From CAZJYI01 sp964550025 (lineage in GTDB: Bacteria > Verrucomicrobiota > Kiritimatiellia > UBA8416 > CAYOBW01): 9,237 bases of DNA. A program made the position numbers and the translations under genes. Shown here in pieces: positions 1 through 6,686 of this stretch. Numbering within the stretch: the first letter of the stretch is position 1; each line of letters begins with the position of its first letter. The stretch covers positions 1 through 9,237 of the forward strand of contig CAZJYI010000282.1 in assembly GCA_964550025.1 (NCBI GenBank), given 5' to 3'. Below the pieces are notes generated by a model, which saw only the letters and a list, made by a program, of their open reading frames with translations, had not been told where the DNA came from and made no database searches.

Positions 1-2
1 AG

Positions 3-893
3 CACGACGACCCCCTGGTCCGCAGGGCGGCCGTCCGGGCCGTCTTCGCGCTTGGTGGGGACGCGGAGCTCAAGACCGTCTTCGCGTTCATGCGCACCGT
101 TGCGAAAGAAGGCGAGGATTACGACGGCTGTGAACTCGCGCTGCTATCGAAACGTGATGACCCGGCGCATGTGCAGCGCGTCAGCAAGGCCGCGATCACG
201 TTGCTGCCGACAAGCGAACCGCCTCTGCGGCGCTCGTTGGCCTGGGTCCTGGGGCAGTTCGGCGGCGAGGCCAACCTGGCGGCGATTCAGCAGGCGGCTG
301 AGACGACCGAAGACGATGCCGATCTGGAGGAGATGGCCATGGCGCTGGCGTACTCGCCCGACCGTGCCGCCAGCGAGAACATGCTGGCGTTGGTCAAGGC
401 CGGCAAGCGCGTGCGCGACATCGTGGCGCCGCTGAGCATTCACCGCATGGTGGGTCGTAACGGAATGGGGGACGTGACCGACAAGGAGCGAGTCCGGTTT
501 GCCCGCGGCATCCTCAACCTGACCTACAACGACCGGATTGTCAGTTTCTTGAGCCGGGTGCACACGGGGCAGGCCATCCAGTTGCTGTATGACGTGATGA
601 AGATGAACCCGGAAACGTCCGCGAAGAGTATCATCGCAAGCGCAGAGGGCATCAGGCTGCCGACGAAACTCGATTCACAGATTGCGAGCGAGGTGCTGGC
701 CGACGTGATTGAGTACATCGAGGTTACGCACCTGCGCGGGGGGATGACCGAACAGGTGCAGGACTGGCGTGAATCCATGGGTTACATGGAGTGGAAAGGC
801 CTTCAAGCCCGTGCCGGCCAGGCCCTGCTCAAGTTCCATAAGCCGGACGAAACGCCGATCCCCGAGTTTGATGATATCGATTTGGACCTGTGA
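3..893 (+). CDS. HEAT-repeat-like protein, 3' part (5' end outside window)
   Basis: The reading frame is open from base 3 to a TGA at 891-893, giving 296 visible residues with no stop, so the gene begins before the window. The first ATG inside the window (base 90) lies within a repeat and is not taken as the start. The N-terminal visible part has paired amphipathic helices of HEAT type (HDDPLVRRAAVRAVFALGG near residues 1-19, then LRRSLAWVLGQFGGEANLAAI near residues 76-96). The second half is helical without obvious repeats, and the tail is acidic (EFDDIDLDL). HEAT repeats are protein-interaction scaffolds; no catalytic motif is visible, so no specific role can be given. The next gene starts about 24 bases downstream on the same strand, so the two may be co-transcribed. 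Coding is secure, the HEAT assignment is fairly good, and the function is unknown. Confidence 0.75.
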   Translation, partial: HDDPLVRRAAVRAVFALGGDAELKTVFAFMRTVAKEGEDYDGCELALLSKRDDPAHVQRVSKAAITLLPTSEPPLRRSLAWVLGQFGGEANLAAIQQAAETTEDDADLEEMAMALAYSPDRAASENMLALVKAGKRVRDIVAPLSIHRMVGRNGMGDVTDKERVRFARGILNLTYNDRIVSFLSRVHTGQAIQLLYDVMKMNPETSAKSIIASAEGIRLPTKLDSQIASEVLADVIEYIEVTHLRGGMTEQVQDWRESMGYMEWKGLQARAGQALLKFHKPDETPIPEFDDIDLDL

Positions 894-917
894 TCCGAGC
901 CTGATGGCGAGACAGGC

Positions 918-1531
918 ATGACCATGAGAAACGCGATTGTGATAGCCTGGGGCCTTGCTGCCGTGGCGACGGCGTGCGTCCTTCAGGTCGTCGCCGACCC
1001 GATCACGATCCCCAACGCCGGCTTCGAGAACCGTGTGGCCGAGTTTGTCGACGGGCAGCACAAGTACCCGCAACCTGCCTTCCGAGGGACTTCGAAGCAG
1101 TAGCGCAGTTGCTGACGGAGACGTTCAATCCCACCACGAACTACATTCTGACGGCCAAGGTCGGCAGGAGACAGGGCAGACTCTGGAACGGCTACGCTGT
1201 CCAGCTTGTTGCCGGGGGAACCAACATGAATTTCGGTGGCTTGTATTCGGGGGCCGTAGTCGGCGGGACTGTTGTGGCCGGAGACACCAACAGTCTGCCG
1301 GTGGAGGAAGACACCTTTGTGACCTCGACTGTCGGGTACGCCGCGAACGAGGCATTTGCCCACCTGGCGGGGCTGCCCCTGCAGATCCGTCTGTGTGCCC
1401 TGGAAGATCCCCAGGATCATTCCACCACGTCCTACGCAGCCTATGACGACGTCACGCTCGATACGGCTGCCGAGCCGCCGGAGCCGCCGCCCCCACCGCC
1501 GCCTCCCGGCACGCTGCTCGTCATCAGGTGA
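918..1531 (+). pseudogene. Secreted NAGFE-type (possible carbohydrate-binding-like) protein, frameshifted and probably internally deleted
   Basis: The 5' part encodes a signal peptide (MRNAIVIAWGLAAVATA then CVLQVVA, likely cut before DPITIPNAGFEN) and stops at a TAG at 1101-1103 after 61 codons. ATG 924 has a better-spaced AGG upstream than ATG 918. A second frame, reached by a -1 (or +2) shift near 1082-1100, continues the protein: TETFNPTTNYILTAKVG, then a strand-rich region (GYAVQLVAGGTNMNFGG, LPLQIRLCALEDP, YAAYDDVTLDTA), and ends in a proline-rich tail at a TGA at 1529-1531. In secreted proteins of this style, as I know them, NxGFE opens a beta-sandwich with a longer stretch, usually including a GW motif, before the NYTLTVxVG strand. 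That stretch is missing here, so a deletion plus frame change seems likely. No slippery heptamer is evident at the junction. A sequencing error could explain the frame change but not the missing segment. Exported, probably cell-surface or extracellular; ligand unknown. Confidence 0.65.
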
Positions 1532-1550
1532 GGCTGTCTCGGCTTGACGG

Positions 1551-2732
1551 CTAGCTGATCCCCTTCAGCGTTATCTCCGCCACCTGTGCCTGGTCCAGTT
1601 CCACCCCCAGTCCCACGCCTTCCGGCACGGGCAGGCAGCCGTCTTCGTCAAGCGGCAGGGAAAGCGCGGCGTCCATGTCGCCCTGCAGAAGCGGGCCATG
1701 CAAGCCGAGCTCCGTGAACTCGACGGCTCCCGTGAACTCACGAATGGCGGCGGCCAGGTGAAGCTTGGCCGCGATTTTGACTCCCGTTCCGAAGGCCGTT
1801 CCCAGGACGCATTGCAGCCCGGCGTTTTCGGCGATGGCTGCGATCTTCATCGCGTTGCAGAGCCCGCCGGCCTTGCCGATCTTGATGTTGAGCACGTCGG
1901 CGGCGCCGGCGCGGATAACGGCCTCGGCGTCGTGCGGGCCGAAGCAACTCTCGTCGGCCTCGATCAGGATGTCGACCGCGTTCCGTACTTCGGCCATGCC
2001 GGGCAGGTCATGTGCCTCCACCGGTTGCTCCAGCAGTTCAAGTGCGACGCCGTGCTTCTCCGCCAGCCGGCAGAGCTCGATGGCCTCCTCTGGAGAATAG
2101 CCGCGATTGGCGTCGGCCCGCAGGGATACGTCCGGCCCGACGGCCTCGCGGATGGCGCGCAGGCGTTCGGCGTCTTTCGCGGGGATGCTGCCGATCTTGG
2201 GTTTGAAAGCGCGCACGTTCATTTCCATGTACTTGAGGCATTCGTTGGCCATGTCTTCCGGTGAGCCGCCTGCGATCTCGATGGCCACGGGGATGCGCGT
2301 GCGTTTCTTCCCGCCGAGCAATTCGCCGACCGACATGCCGCGTGACCGGGCGACCAGGTCGTGCAGGGCGAGATCGATGCCTGACTTGGCGCAGGAGTTT
2401 TCGCGGTAGTCGACGTGGTCCATGAGCGCTTCGATGTCGAACGGCTCCCTGCCGACGAGCTGCGGGCCGAGGTAGTCGTCGATCGCGTAGCGTATCTGTT
2501 CGATGGTCTGGCCGAAGAACCCGATGTCTGCCGGCGCTTCGCCGAGTCCGGTCAGCCCTTCATCGGTTTCGATGTGAACCAGGACGTACTCGAGGATGGG
2601 GGCGGGGCGCTTGGGAGTGACCCGGCTCAGTCGGCCGCCCCATTCGCGCTTGGTCCCGGCGTCCTCCGAGTTGTAGAAGAAGCGATGGAGCGGGATCCGG
2701 ATGGGAGTGGTGTGTATGCGTGTGATTTTCAT
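1551..2732 (-). CDS. Mandelate racemase/muconate lactonizing enzyme family protein (MLE-type enolase superfamily)
   Basis: A 393-residue protein of normal family length. The N-terminal capping domain spans about residues 1-125 (MKITRIHTTPIRIPL start, then EGLTGLGEA) and the TIM barrel follows. Visible active-site elements are the lysine pair K177-P-K179 (AFKPKIG), metal ligands D207 (RADAN), E235 (LEQP) and D260 (EADES), and a second-side lysine K284 (NIKIGKAGG). This two-lysine arrangement defines the MLE subgroup, and the mandelate-racemase histidine is not seen. The eighth strand reads EFTELGLHGPLL, closer to muconate cycloisomerase (ELFGPLL) than to dipeptide epimerases, which have a DxD. 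Such enzymes abstract a proton alpha to a carboxylate with Mg2+ help; the reaction here is unassigned. The ATG at 2730-2732 was chosen because MKITRI is the canonical family start; the frame is open 54 codons further but reads as noise. No clear Shine-Dalgarno is visible. Divergent from the sulfatase gene. Confidence 0.9.
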   Translation of the reverse strand: MKITRIHTTPIRIPLHRFFYNSEDAGTKREWGGRLSRVTPKRPAPILEYVLVHIETDEGLTGLGEAPADIGFFGQTIEQIRYAIDDYLGPQLVGREPFDIEALMDHVDYRENSCAKSGIDLALHDLVARSRGMSVGELLGGKKRTRIPVAIEIAGGSPEDMANECLKYMEMNVRAFKPKIGSIPAKDAERLRAIREAVGPDVSLRADANRGYSPEEAIELCRLAEKHGVALELLEQPVEAHDLPGMAEVRNAVDILIEADESCFGPHDAEAVIRAGAADVLNIKIGKAGGLCNAMKIAAIAENAGLQCVLGTAFGTGVKIAAKLHLAAAIREFTGAVEFTELGLHGPLLQGDMDAALSLPLDEDGCLPVPEGVGLGVELDQAQVAEITLKGIS

Positions 2733-2765
2733 GGTATGTCGGGTCCGGTGTCGCCATTCTGTTGG

Positions 2766-2794
2766 TTGAGAAGCGAGCGTCGTTCGGGTAGAGT
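2766..2794 (+). promoter_or_regulatory. Candidate sigma70 promoter for the sulfatase gene
   Basis: TTGAGA (2766-2771) matches the -35 consensus at 5 of 6 bases, and TAGAGT (2789-2794) matches the -10 consensus at 4 of 6. The spacer is exactly 17 bases. It lies in the 127-base divergent gap between the enolase-superfamily gene and the sulfatase, about 65 bases before the chosen ATG. Assigned from consensus only; the promoter rules of this phylum are not known to me. Confidence 0.35.
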
Positions 2795-2845
2795 GACCGG
2801 ATGCAGCAAGTACTTCTGTGCGACAGACTACCATGAACCCACCGC

Positions 2846-2851
2846 GGAAAG
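2846..2851 (+). promoter_or_regulatory. Shine-Dalgarno site supporting ATG 2860
   Basis: GGAAAG ends 8 bases before ATG 2860. It favours that start over GTG 2818 and ATG 2833, which would add 14 or 9 residues ahead of the conserved RPNILLFF opening. Confidence 0.45.
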
Positions 2852-2859
2852 AAAGTGAC

Positions 2860-4332
2860 ATGGACAATCGGCCCAACATACTCCTCTTCTTCACCGATCA
2901 GCAGCGCTTCGATACGATCGCGGCGCTGGGCAATCCCGTCATCAAGACCCCGGCATTCGACCGGATCTGTAACGAGGGCGTGGCCTTCACCAGTGCCTAT
3001 TCGCCGTCGCCGGTTTGCGTGCCGGCTCGCTGCAGCATGCACTATGGTCAGTACCCGATGCGCACGCAGTGCTACGACAACGGGTGGGGGATGCCGGACG
3101 ACCGTCCCTCCTTCATGCAGGTGTTGAGCGATGCGGGGTATTGCACGCATGGCATCGGCAAGTGCCATTTCAGGCCCGACAAGTTTGCGTTGCGCGGGTT
3201 CCAGACGCGGGAGGTCCAGGAAGAGGTGCCGCGACGTGCGGAGGATGACTACACGAAGCTCCTCGAGGGGGAAGGGTGGGGGGCGTTGCCTGAACCGCAT
3301 GGTGTGCGTGGCGAGATGTACTACATCCCGCAGGTGTCTCAGTTGCCGCAGCGCCTGCATCCCACGCAGTGGGTCGGGGACCGCTCCGTTGCGTTCGTCG
3401 AGAGGCAGGCGGACGGCGAGCAGCCGTGGTTTCTCTTTTCCAGCTTCATTCATCCGCACCCGCCATTCGCCCCGCCGGCGCCCTGGCACAAGCTCTACCG
3501 CGCGTACGACATGCCGCTGCCCAACGTGCCGCAGGACGTTGAAAGCCTGCAAGCCTACGCCAACCGGCATCAGAACCGCTACAAGTACCGCGACCAGGGA
3601 ATTGACAACAACCTGGTACGCAACATGAAGGCGCACTACTACGCCTGCATTTCGTTCATCGACCACCAGGTCGGCCGCGTCCTGGATGCACTCGAGCGAA
3701 CCGGGCAGCTCGGCAATACGCTCATCCTGCTGACGGCGGACCATGGCGAGCATCTCGGCGACTACAACTGTTTCGGTAAGCGGACGATGCAGGACAGTTG
3801 TGCGCGCGTGCCGATGCTGGCATGGATGCCGGGGCGGTTCGAAGGCGGTCAGCGCTGCGATGTTCCGGCCAGCCTGGTCGACGTGATGCCGACCGTTCTG
3901 GCGGCCGCCGGCTGTGACACCGCCGGAGTGACCACGGATGGCACGGCCCTGCACGAGTTGCTTGACGGTTCTGCCGGTCGCGATGCGGTCTTCTCGCAGT
4001 ATCGCGCCGCGGGGACGGCGATCTACACCATGGTCACCGGCCGCTGGAAATATGCCTACAGCGCGCCCGACCACAAGGAGTTCCTGTTCGATCGCCTGGT
4101 CGACCCCCTGGAAACCCGCAACCGGGCCGGATTGCCGTCGACCGGGAGCGTACTCGAAGAGATGCGCGCGCGGACCATTGCCTGGCTTGCGCAGGGCGGC
4201 GAGACAGCCGCTTTCGAAGGAAATGAGTGGAAGACCTATCCGCGACTGGATGTCTCGGACGATCCCGATGCCGGCCTGCTGGTCCAGGATCGCCCCGGTT
4301 TCGTGCTGGACCTGCCGGGGTACACGGACTGA
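2860..4332 (+). CDS. Sulfatase, S1 formylglycine type, probably cytoplasmic
   Basis: A 490-residue alkaline-phosphatase-superfamily sulfatase that hydrolyses sulfate esters. It opens directly with MDNRPNILLFFTDQQR, so no signal peptide is present. The formylglycine motif is C53-V-P-A-R57, which fits the C-x-P-x-R recognised by formylglycine-generating enzyme although the usual serine is alanine. Other landmarks are metal ligand D13, G-K101-C-H103-F (GKMHF-like rather than GKWHL), H198-P-H200-P-P, D294-H295-G-E (TADHGEHLGD) and K307 (FGK). The C-terminal subdomain includes a KYAYSAPDHKEFLFDRLVDP segment close to the S1 pattern KY...ELYDL.DP. The substrate may be a sulfated sugar or a small organosulfate; the sequence does not decide. 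The closest familiar pattern is the choline-sulfatase-like side of the family, but this is not a specific call. The zinc dehydrogenase follows after 89 bases on the same strand. No maturase gene is in the window. Confidence 0.92.
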   Translation: MDNRPNILLFFTDQQRFDTIAALGNPVIKTPAFDRICNEGVAFTSAYSPSPVCVPARCSMHYGQYPMRTQCYDNGWGMPDDRPSFMQVLSDAGYCTHGIGKCHFRPDKFALRGFQTREVQEEVPRRAEDDYTKLLEGEGWGALPEPHGVRGEMYYIPQVSQLPQRLHPTQWVGDRSVAFVERQADGEQPWFLFSSFIHPHPPFAPPAPWHKLYRAYDMPLPNVPQDVESLQAYANRHQNRYKYRDQGIDNNLVRNMKAHYYACISFIDHQVGRVLDALERTGQLGNTLILLTADHGEHLGDYNCFGKRTMQDSCARVPMLAWMPGRFEGGQRCDVPASLVDVMPTVLAAAGCDTAGVTTDGTALHELLDGSAGRDAVFSQYRAAGTAIYTMVTGRWKYAYSAPDHKEFLFDRLVDPLETRNRAGLPSTGSVLEEMRARTIAWLAQGGETAAFEGNEWKTYPRLDVSDDPDAGLLVQDRPGFVLDLPGYTD

Positions 4333-4410
4333 TGCGGAGGTTGTTCTTTGCCGCGGGTCAATGAGACGGTATTCTACCGGCATATCCATAGACCCACAAA
4401 CCTGAGCTCT

Positions 4411-4417
4411 GGAGGTG
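4411..4417 (+). promoter_or_regulatory. Shine-Dalgarno site fixing a GTG start
   Basis: GGAGGTG stands 4 bases before GTG 4422. With GGAGG as the core, the spacing is 6. It is the strongest ribosome-binding site in the window and supports a GTG start at 4422 rather than the in-frame ATG at 4437. Confidence 0.7.
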
Positions 4418-4421
4418 TTTT

Positions 4422-5441
4422 GTGCGACAGGCAGTGATGAATGCGCCGGGGGAGATCGTGTTCGGGGACGTTGAGCCTCCCGTTCCCGGCAGAGGGCAGG
4501 TTCGGATCCGCGTGCAGCGCATTGGCGTCTGCGGATCGGATATCCATGTGTTTCACGGGAAACACCCGTTCGTGACGTATCCGCTTATCCAGGGGCATGA
4601 GTACGCTGGTGTCATCGAATCGCTGGGCGAAGGCGTGGCGGGGGTCGCGGTGGGTGACAAGGTGACCGCGACGCCACAGGAAGTGTGCGGCGTCTGCCCG
4701 CCCTGCCGGCGCGGCCAGTACAACGCGTGCGAGGAACTCAAGGTACGCGGTTTCCAGGCCCCGGGTTGTGCGCAGGATTTGTTCGTTACGGAGGCGGACA
4801 AGCTGGTGAAGCTGCCGGACACGTTCTCTTTCGAGCAGGGCGCGTTCGTAGAACCCGTGGCGGTGGCCGCGCATTCGACGGGCCGCGCCGGGGACATGGC
4901 CGGGCAGAACGTGGTGGTGGCGGGCGCCGGGCCGATCGGCAATTTCGTGGCGCAGGCCTGCAAGAGCCGCGGCGCGGCAAAGGTGCTGATCACGGATATC
5001 AGCGACTTCCGGCTCGACGTGGCGCGGCAGGTGGGCATCGAAGCAACCTGTAACGTGGCAAGCGAATCCCTGGCCGATGCCGCCGGGCGCGAATTCGGAC
5101 CGGACGGATTCGACATAGCGGTTGAGGTGGCGGGCGTGGAGCAGAGCCTGGCGTCGCTCGTGGCGGGGATCGGCAAAGGCGGCACGCTGCTGATTGTCGG
5201 CGTCTATGGCGAGAAGCCGCGGGTGGACATGTCGGTGGTCTGCGAGCACGAGCTCGATCTCAAAGGGTCGATGATGTACCGGCACGAGGATTGGGAGCAG
5301 GCGGTGAAGTGGATCGCGTCGGGCGAAGTGAAGACGGAAGCGCTGGTGTCGAAACACTTTGCGTTTGAAGACTATCCGGCGGCCTACGCCTTCATCGAAG
5401 AGGAAGGCGAACGGTCGATGAAGGTGATGGTTAATGTGTAG
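4422..5441 (+). CDS. Zinc-dependent medium-chain alcohol dehydrogenase (sorbitol/L-idonate/L-gulonate dehydrogenase type)
   Basis: A 339-residue MDR-family oxidoreductase of normal length. The catalytic zinc site is C37 (GVCGSD), H59-E60 (QGHEYAG) and E144 (EPVAVA). The structural zinc loop has four cysteines, C89, C92, C95 and C103 (CGVCPPCRRGQYNAC). The Rossmann fold starts at G168-A-G170-P-I-G173, and D192 in LITDISDFR suggests NAD(H) over NADP(H). The family oxidises secondary hydroxyls of polyols and sugar acids to ketones. The N-terminal half resembles the RspB/YjjN type that acts on hexonates, but exact substrate is not readable. It follows the sulfatase after 89 bases and precedes the aldo/keto reductase by 75 bases, so the three may share transcripts. 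Only a weak TTGCCG/TATTCT pair (4348-4375) was seen as a possible own promoter. Family is secure; substrate is not. Confidence 0.93.
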   Translation: MRQAVMNAPGEIVFGDVEPPVPGRGQVRIRVQRIGVCGSDIHVFHGKHPFVTYPLIQGHEYAGVIESLGEGVAGVAVGDKVTATPQEVCGVCPPCRRGQYNACEELKVRGFQAPGCAQDLFVTEADKLVKLPDTFSFEQGAFVEPVAVAAHSTGRAGDMAGQNVVVAGAGPIGNFVAQACKSRGAAKVLITDISDFRLDVARQVGIEATCNVASESLADAAGREFGPDGFDIAVEVAGVEQSLASLVAGIGKGGTLLIVGVYGEKPRVDMSVVCEHELDLKGSMMYRHEDWEQAVKWIASGEVKTEALVSKHFAFEDYPAAYAFIEEEGERSMKVMVNV

Positions 5442-5501
5442 GAAGTAGCCCGTCTTCGCCTGGAGGCTTCGGCGCGGCAGGCGAGTGATGAGTAGCGAGT
5501 G
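5442..5501. repeat. Intergenic hairpin followed by 7-base tandem units (possible dispersed repeat)
   Basis: Between the dehydrogenase and the reductase lies a 7-base inverted repeat, TCGCCTG (5456-5462) with CAGGCGA (5478-5484), around a GC-rich 15-base loop. It runs into three head-to-tail 7-mers, GCGAGTG, ATGAGTA and GCGAGTG (5481-5501), which fit RYGAGTR. There is no T-tract, so it is not a standard intrinsic terminator. The composition and placement look like a dispersed intergenic palindromic element, but only one copy is visible here. Confidence 0.45.
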
Positions 5502-5503
5502 GC

Positions 5504-5508
5504 AGGAG
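5504..5508 (+). promoter_or_regulatory. Shine-Dalgarno site supporting ATG 5517
   Basis: AGGAG sits 8 bases before ATG 5517. This is ideal spacing and favours ATG 5517 over the in-frame GTG at 5499, which would place the site inside the gene. Confidence 0.65.
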
Positions 5509-5516
5509 ATGGTGAC

Positions 5517-6686
5517 ATGGCGGATGTAGGAGAACAGGTTTGTTTTGACCCGAGCATCGAGGGCATCGACCCCGGGAGTGTTGGGCAGGTGCGTTTGGCC
5601 GGCGGGGCGATGATGCCGGTGGCGGCGTTTGGGACGTTCCATTCGGACTGGGCACAGGACTACATGAAGGATGCCACGGTTGAGGCTATCCGGCTGGGGT
5701 GGCGTCACATCGACACCGCGCGCGCCTACGAGAACGAGGATGTCGTCGGCGAGGCCATCCGCGAAGCGATAGACAAGGGCTACATTGGTTCTGCCGACGA
5801 GTTGTTTATCACCGGCAAGTTGTGGAACGGGCACATGGACCCGAAAGACGTGGCGCCGGCTCTCGACAACACCTTGAAGTTGCTGGGCGTCGAGAAGATC
5901 GACATGTACCTGAACCACTGGCCGTGGCCCAACGTGCACACGCCGGGGTGCGCCGGTGACCACCGCAATCCCGACGCCGTCCCCTACATCCATGAGCAGT
6001 TTGTGGAGACGTGGGGCGAGATCGTGGCGCTCAAGCGGGCCGGCAAGATCGTGCATGTCGGGACGTCGAACCACACGGCGGCAACCATGAAGTTGCTGCT
6101 GCGTGACGTGGCAGAAGATGAACGCCCCGTTTTGAACCAGATGGAAATGCATCCGCTTCTGCAGCAGACCGAATTGCGGCGCTACTTCGAGTCGGAAGGG
6201 GTCGTCTGCACGGGCTACATGTCTCTGGGCTCGCCCAAGCGCCCGTCGCGCGACACCTTCAAGGAGCATCGCGCCGACATGCAGGACCCGGTGATCCTGT
6301 CGATCGCGTCGGAGCTCGGTGTTTCGCCGGCCATGGTCTGCCTGGCCTGGGCCGTGCAGCGCGAGAGCAAGAGCGGCGGATTCGTGGCCATGGCCACACG
6401 GTCGGACTGGATACGCGACAACCTGAAGGCGGCAGCCGAAGACGTTCTGTCACCGGAACAGCTTGTGCGCATTTCGGGTGACGGGACGCCGGAGCACGCG
6501 GGCATCGACGCCAACAACCGCCTCATCTGGGGACAGGTCTTTCTCTGGCCCGAGGCCGCCGGTGATTGGCGTGTGCTGTGGGACGACAGCCAGGTGTTCG
6601 AAACCCGCGAGGGCTACGCGCGATACAAGGCGGCGTTCAATGCGTTTGACGAGGTGCGTTGCGCGACGACCGTTGCCGTGGACTAG
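5517..6686 (+). CDS. Aldo/keto reductase with C-terminal extension
   Basis: A 389-residue protein of the NAD(P)H-dependent aldo/keto reductase superfamily, which reduces aldehydes and ketones, including sugar carbonyls, on a TIM barrel. The catalytic tetrad is visible: D66 (RHIDTARAYENE), Y71, K101 (FITGKLWNG) and H134 (YLNHWPWP). Further landmarks are the strand GTSNHT (182-187) and the motif NQMEMHPLLQQ (207-217). Typical members have about 280-320 residues. This one has a loop insertion near 138-160 (NVHTPGCAGDHRNPDAVPYI) and about 60 residues beyond the usual end, rich in aromatics (WGQVFLWPEAAGDW, then VLWDD). The usual cofactor-loop arginines are not clear. It is probably co-transcribed with the upstream dehydrogenase. 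Its TAG lies inside the CTAG shared with the convergent gene. Family is secure; substrate is unknown. Confidence 0.92.
   Translation: MADVGEQVCFDPSIEGIDPGSVGQVRLAGGAMMPVAAFGTFHSDWAQDYMKDATVEAIRLGWRHIDTARAYENEDVVGEAIREAIDKGYIGSADELFITGKLWNGHMDPKDVAPALDNTLKLLGVEKIDMYLNHWPWPNVHTPGCAGDHRNPDAVPYIHEQFVETWGEIVALKRAGKIVHVGTSNHTAATMKLLLRDVAEDERPVLNQMEMHPLLQQTELRRYFESEGVVCTGYMSLGSPKRPSRDTFKEHRADMQDPVILSIASELGVSPAMVCLAWAVQRESKSGGFVAMATRSDWIRDNLKAAAEDVLSPEQLVRISGDGTPEHAGIDANNRLIWGQVFLWPEAAGDWRVLWDDSQVFETREGYARYKAAFNAFDEVRCATTVAVD

Noticed and set aside
1532..1552. Hairpin GGCTGTC/GACGGCT as a bidirectional terminator in the convergent gap
   Set aside because: It needs two G-U pairs and has no T-tract on either strand, so it cannot be supported as a terminator.
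2818..2859. Earlier sulfatase start at GTG 2818 or ATG 2833
   Set aside because: GGAAAG is well placed for ATG 2860, and RPNILLFF right after it is the normal family beginning.
4348..4375. TTGCCG/TATTCT as a separate promoter for the zinc dehydrogenase
   Set aside because: Both boxes match only 4 of 6 bases with a 16-base spacer. It is not stronger than chance in a gap of this size.
2560..4389. 609-codon open frame on the minus strand
   Set aside because: It lies antisense to a clear sulfatase and runs into the enolase-superfamily gene in another frame. Its composition (Arg, His, Val-rich) is typical of antisense frames in GC-rich genes.
4374..6269. 631-codon open frame on the minus strand
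   Set aside because: It is antisense to the zinc dehydrogenase and the aldo/keto reductase, both with complete catalytic motifs. It is a GC-bias shadow.
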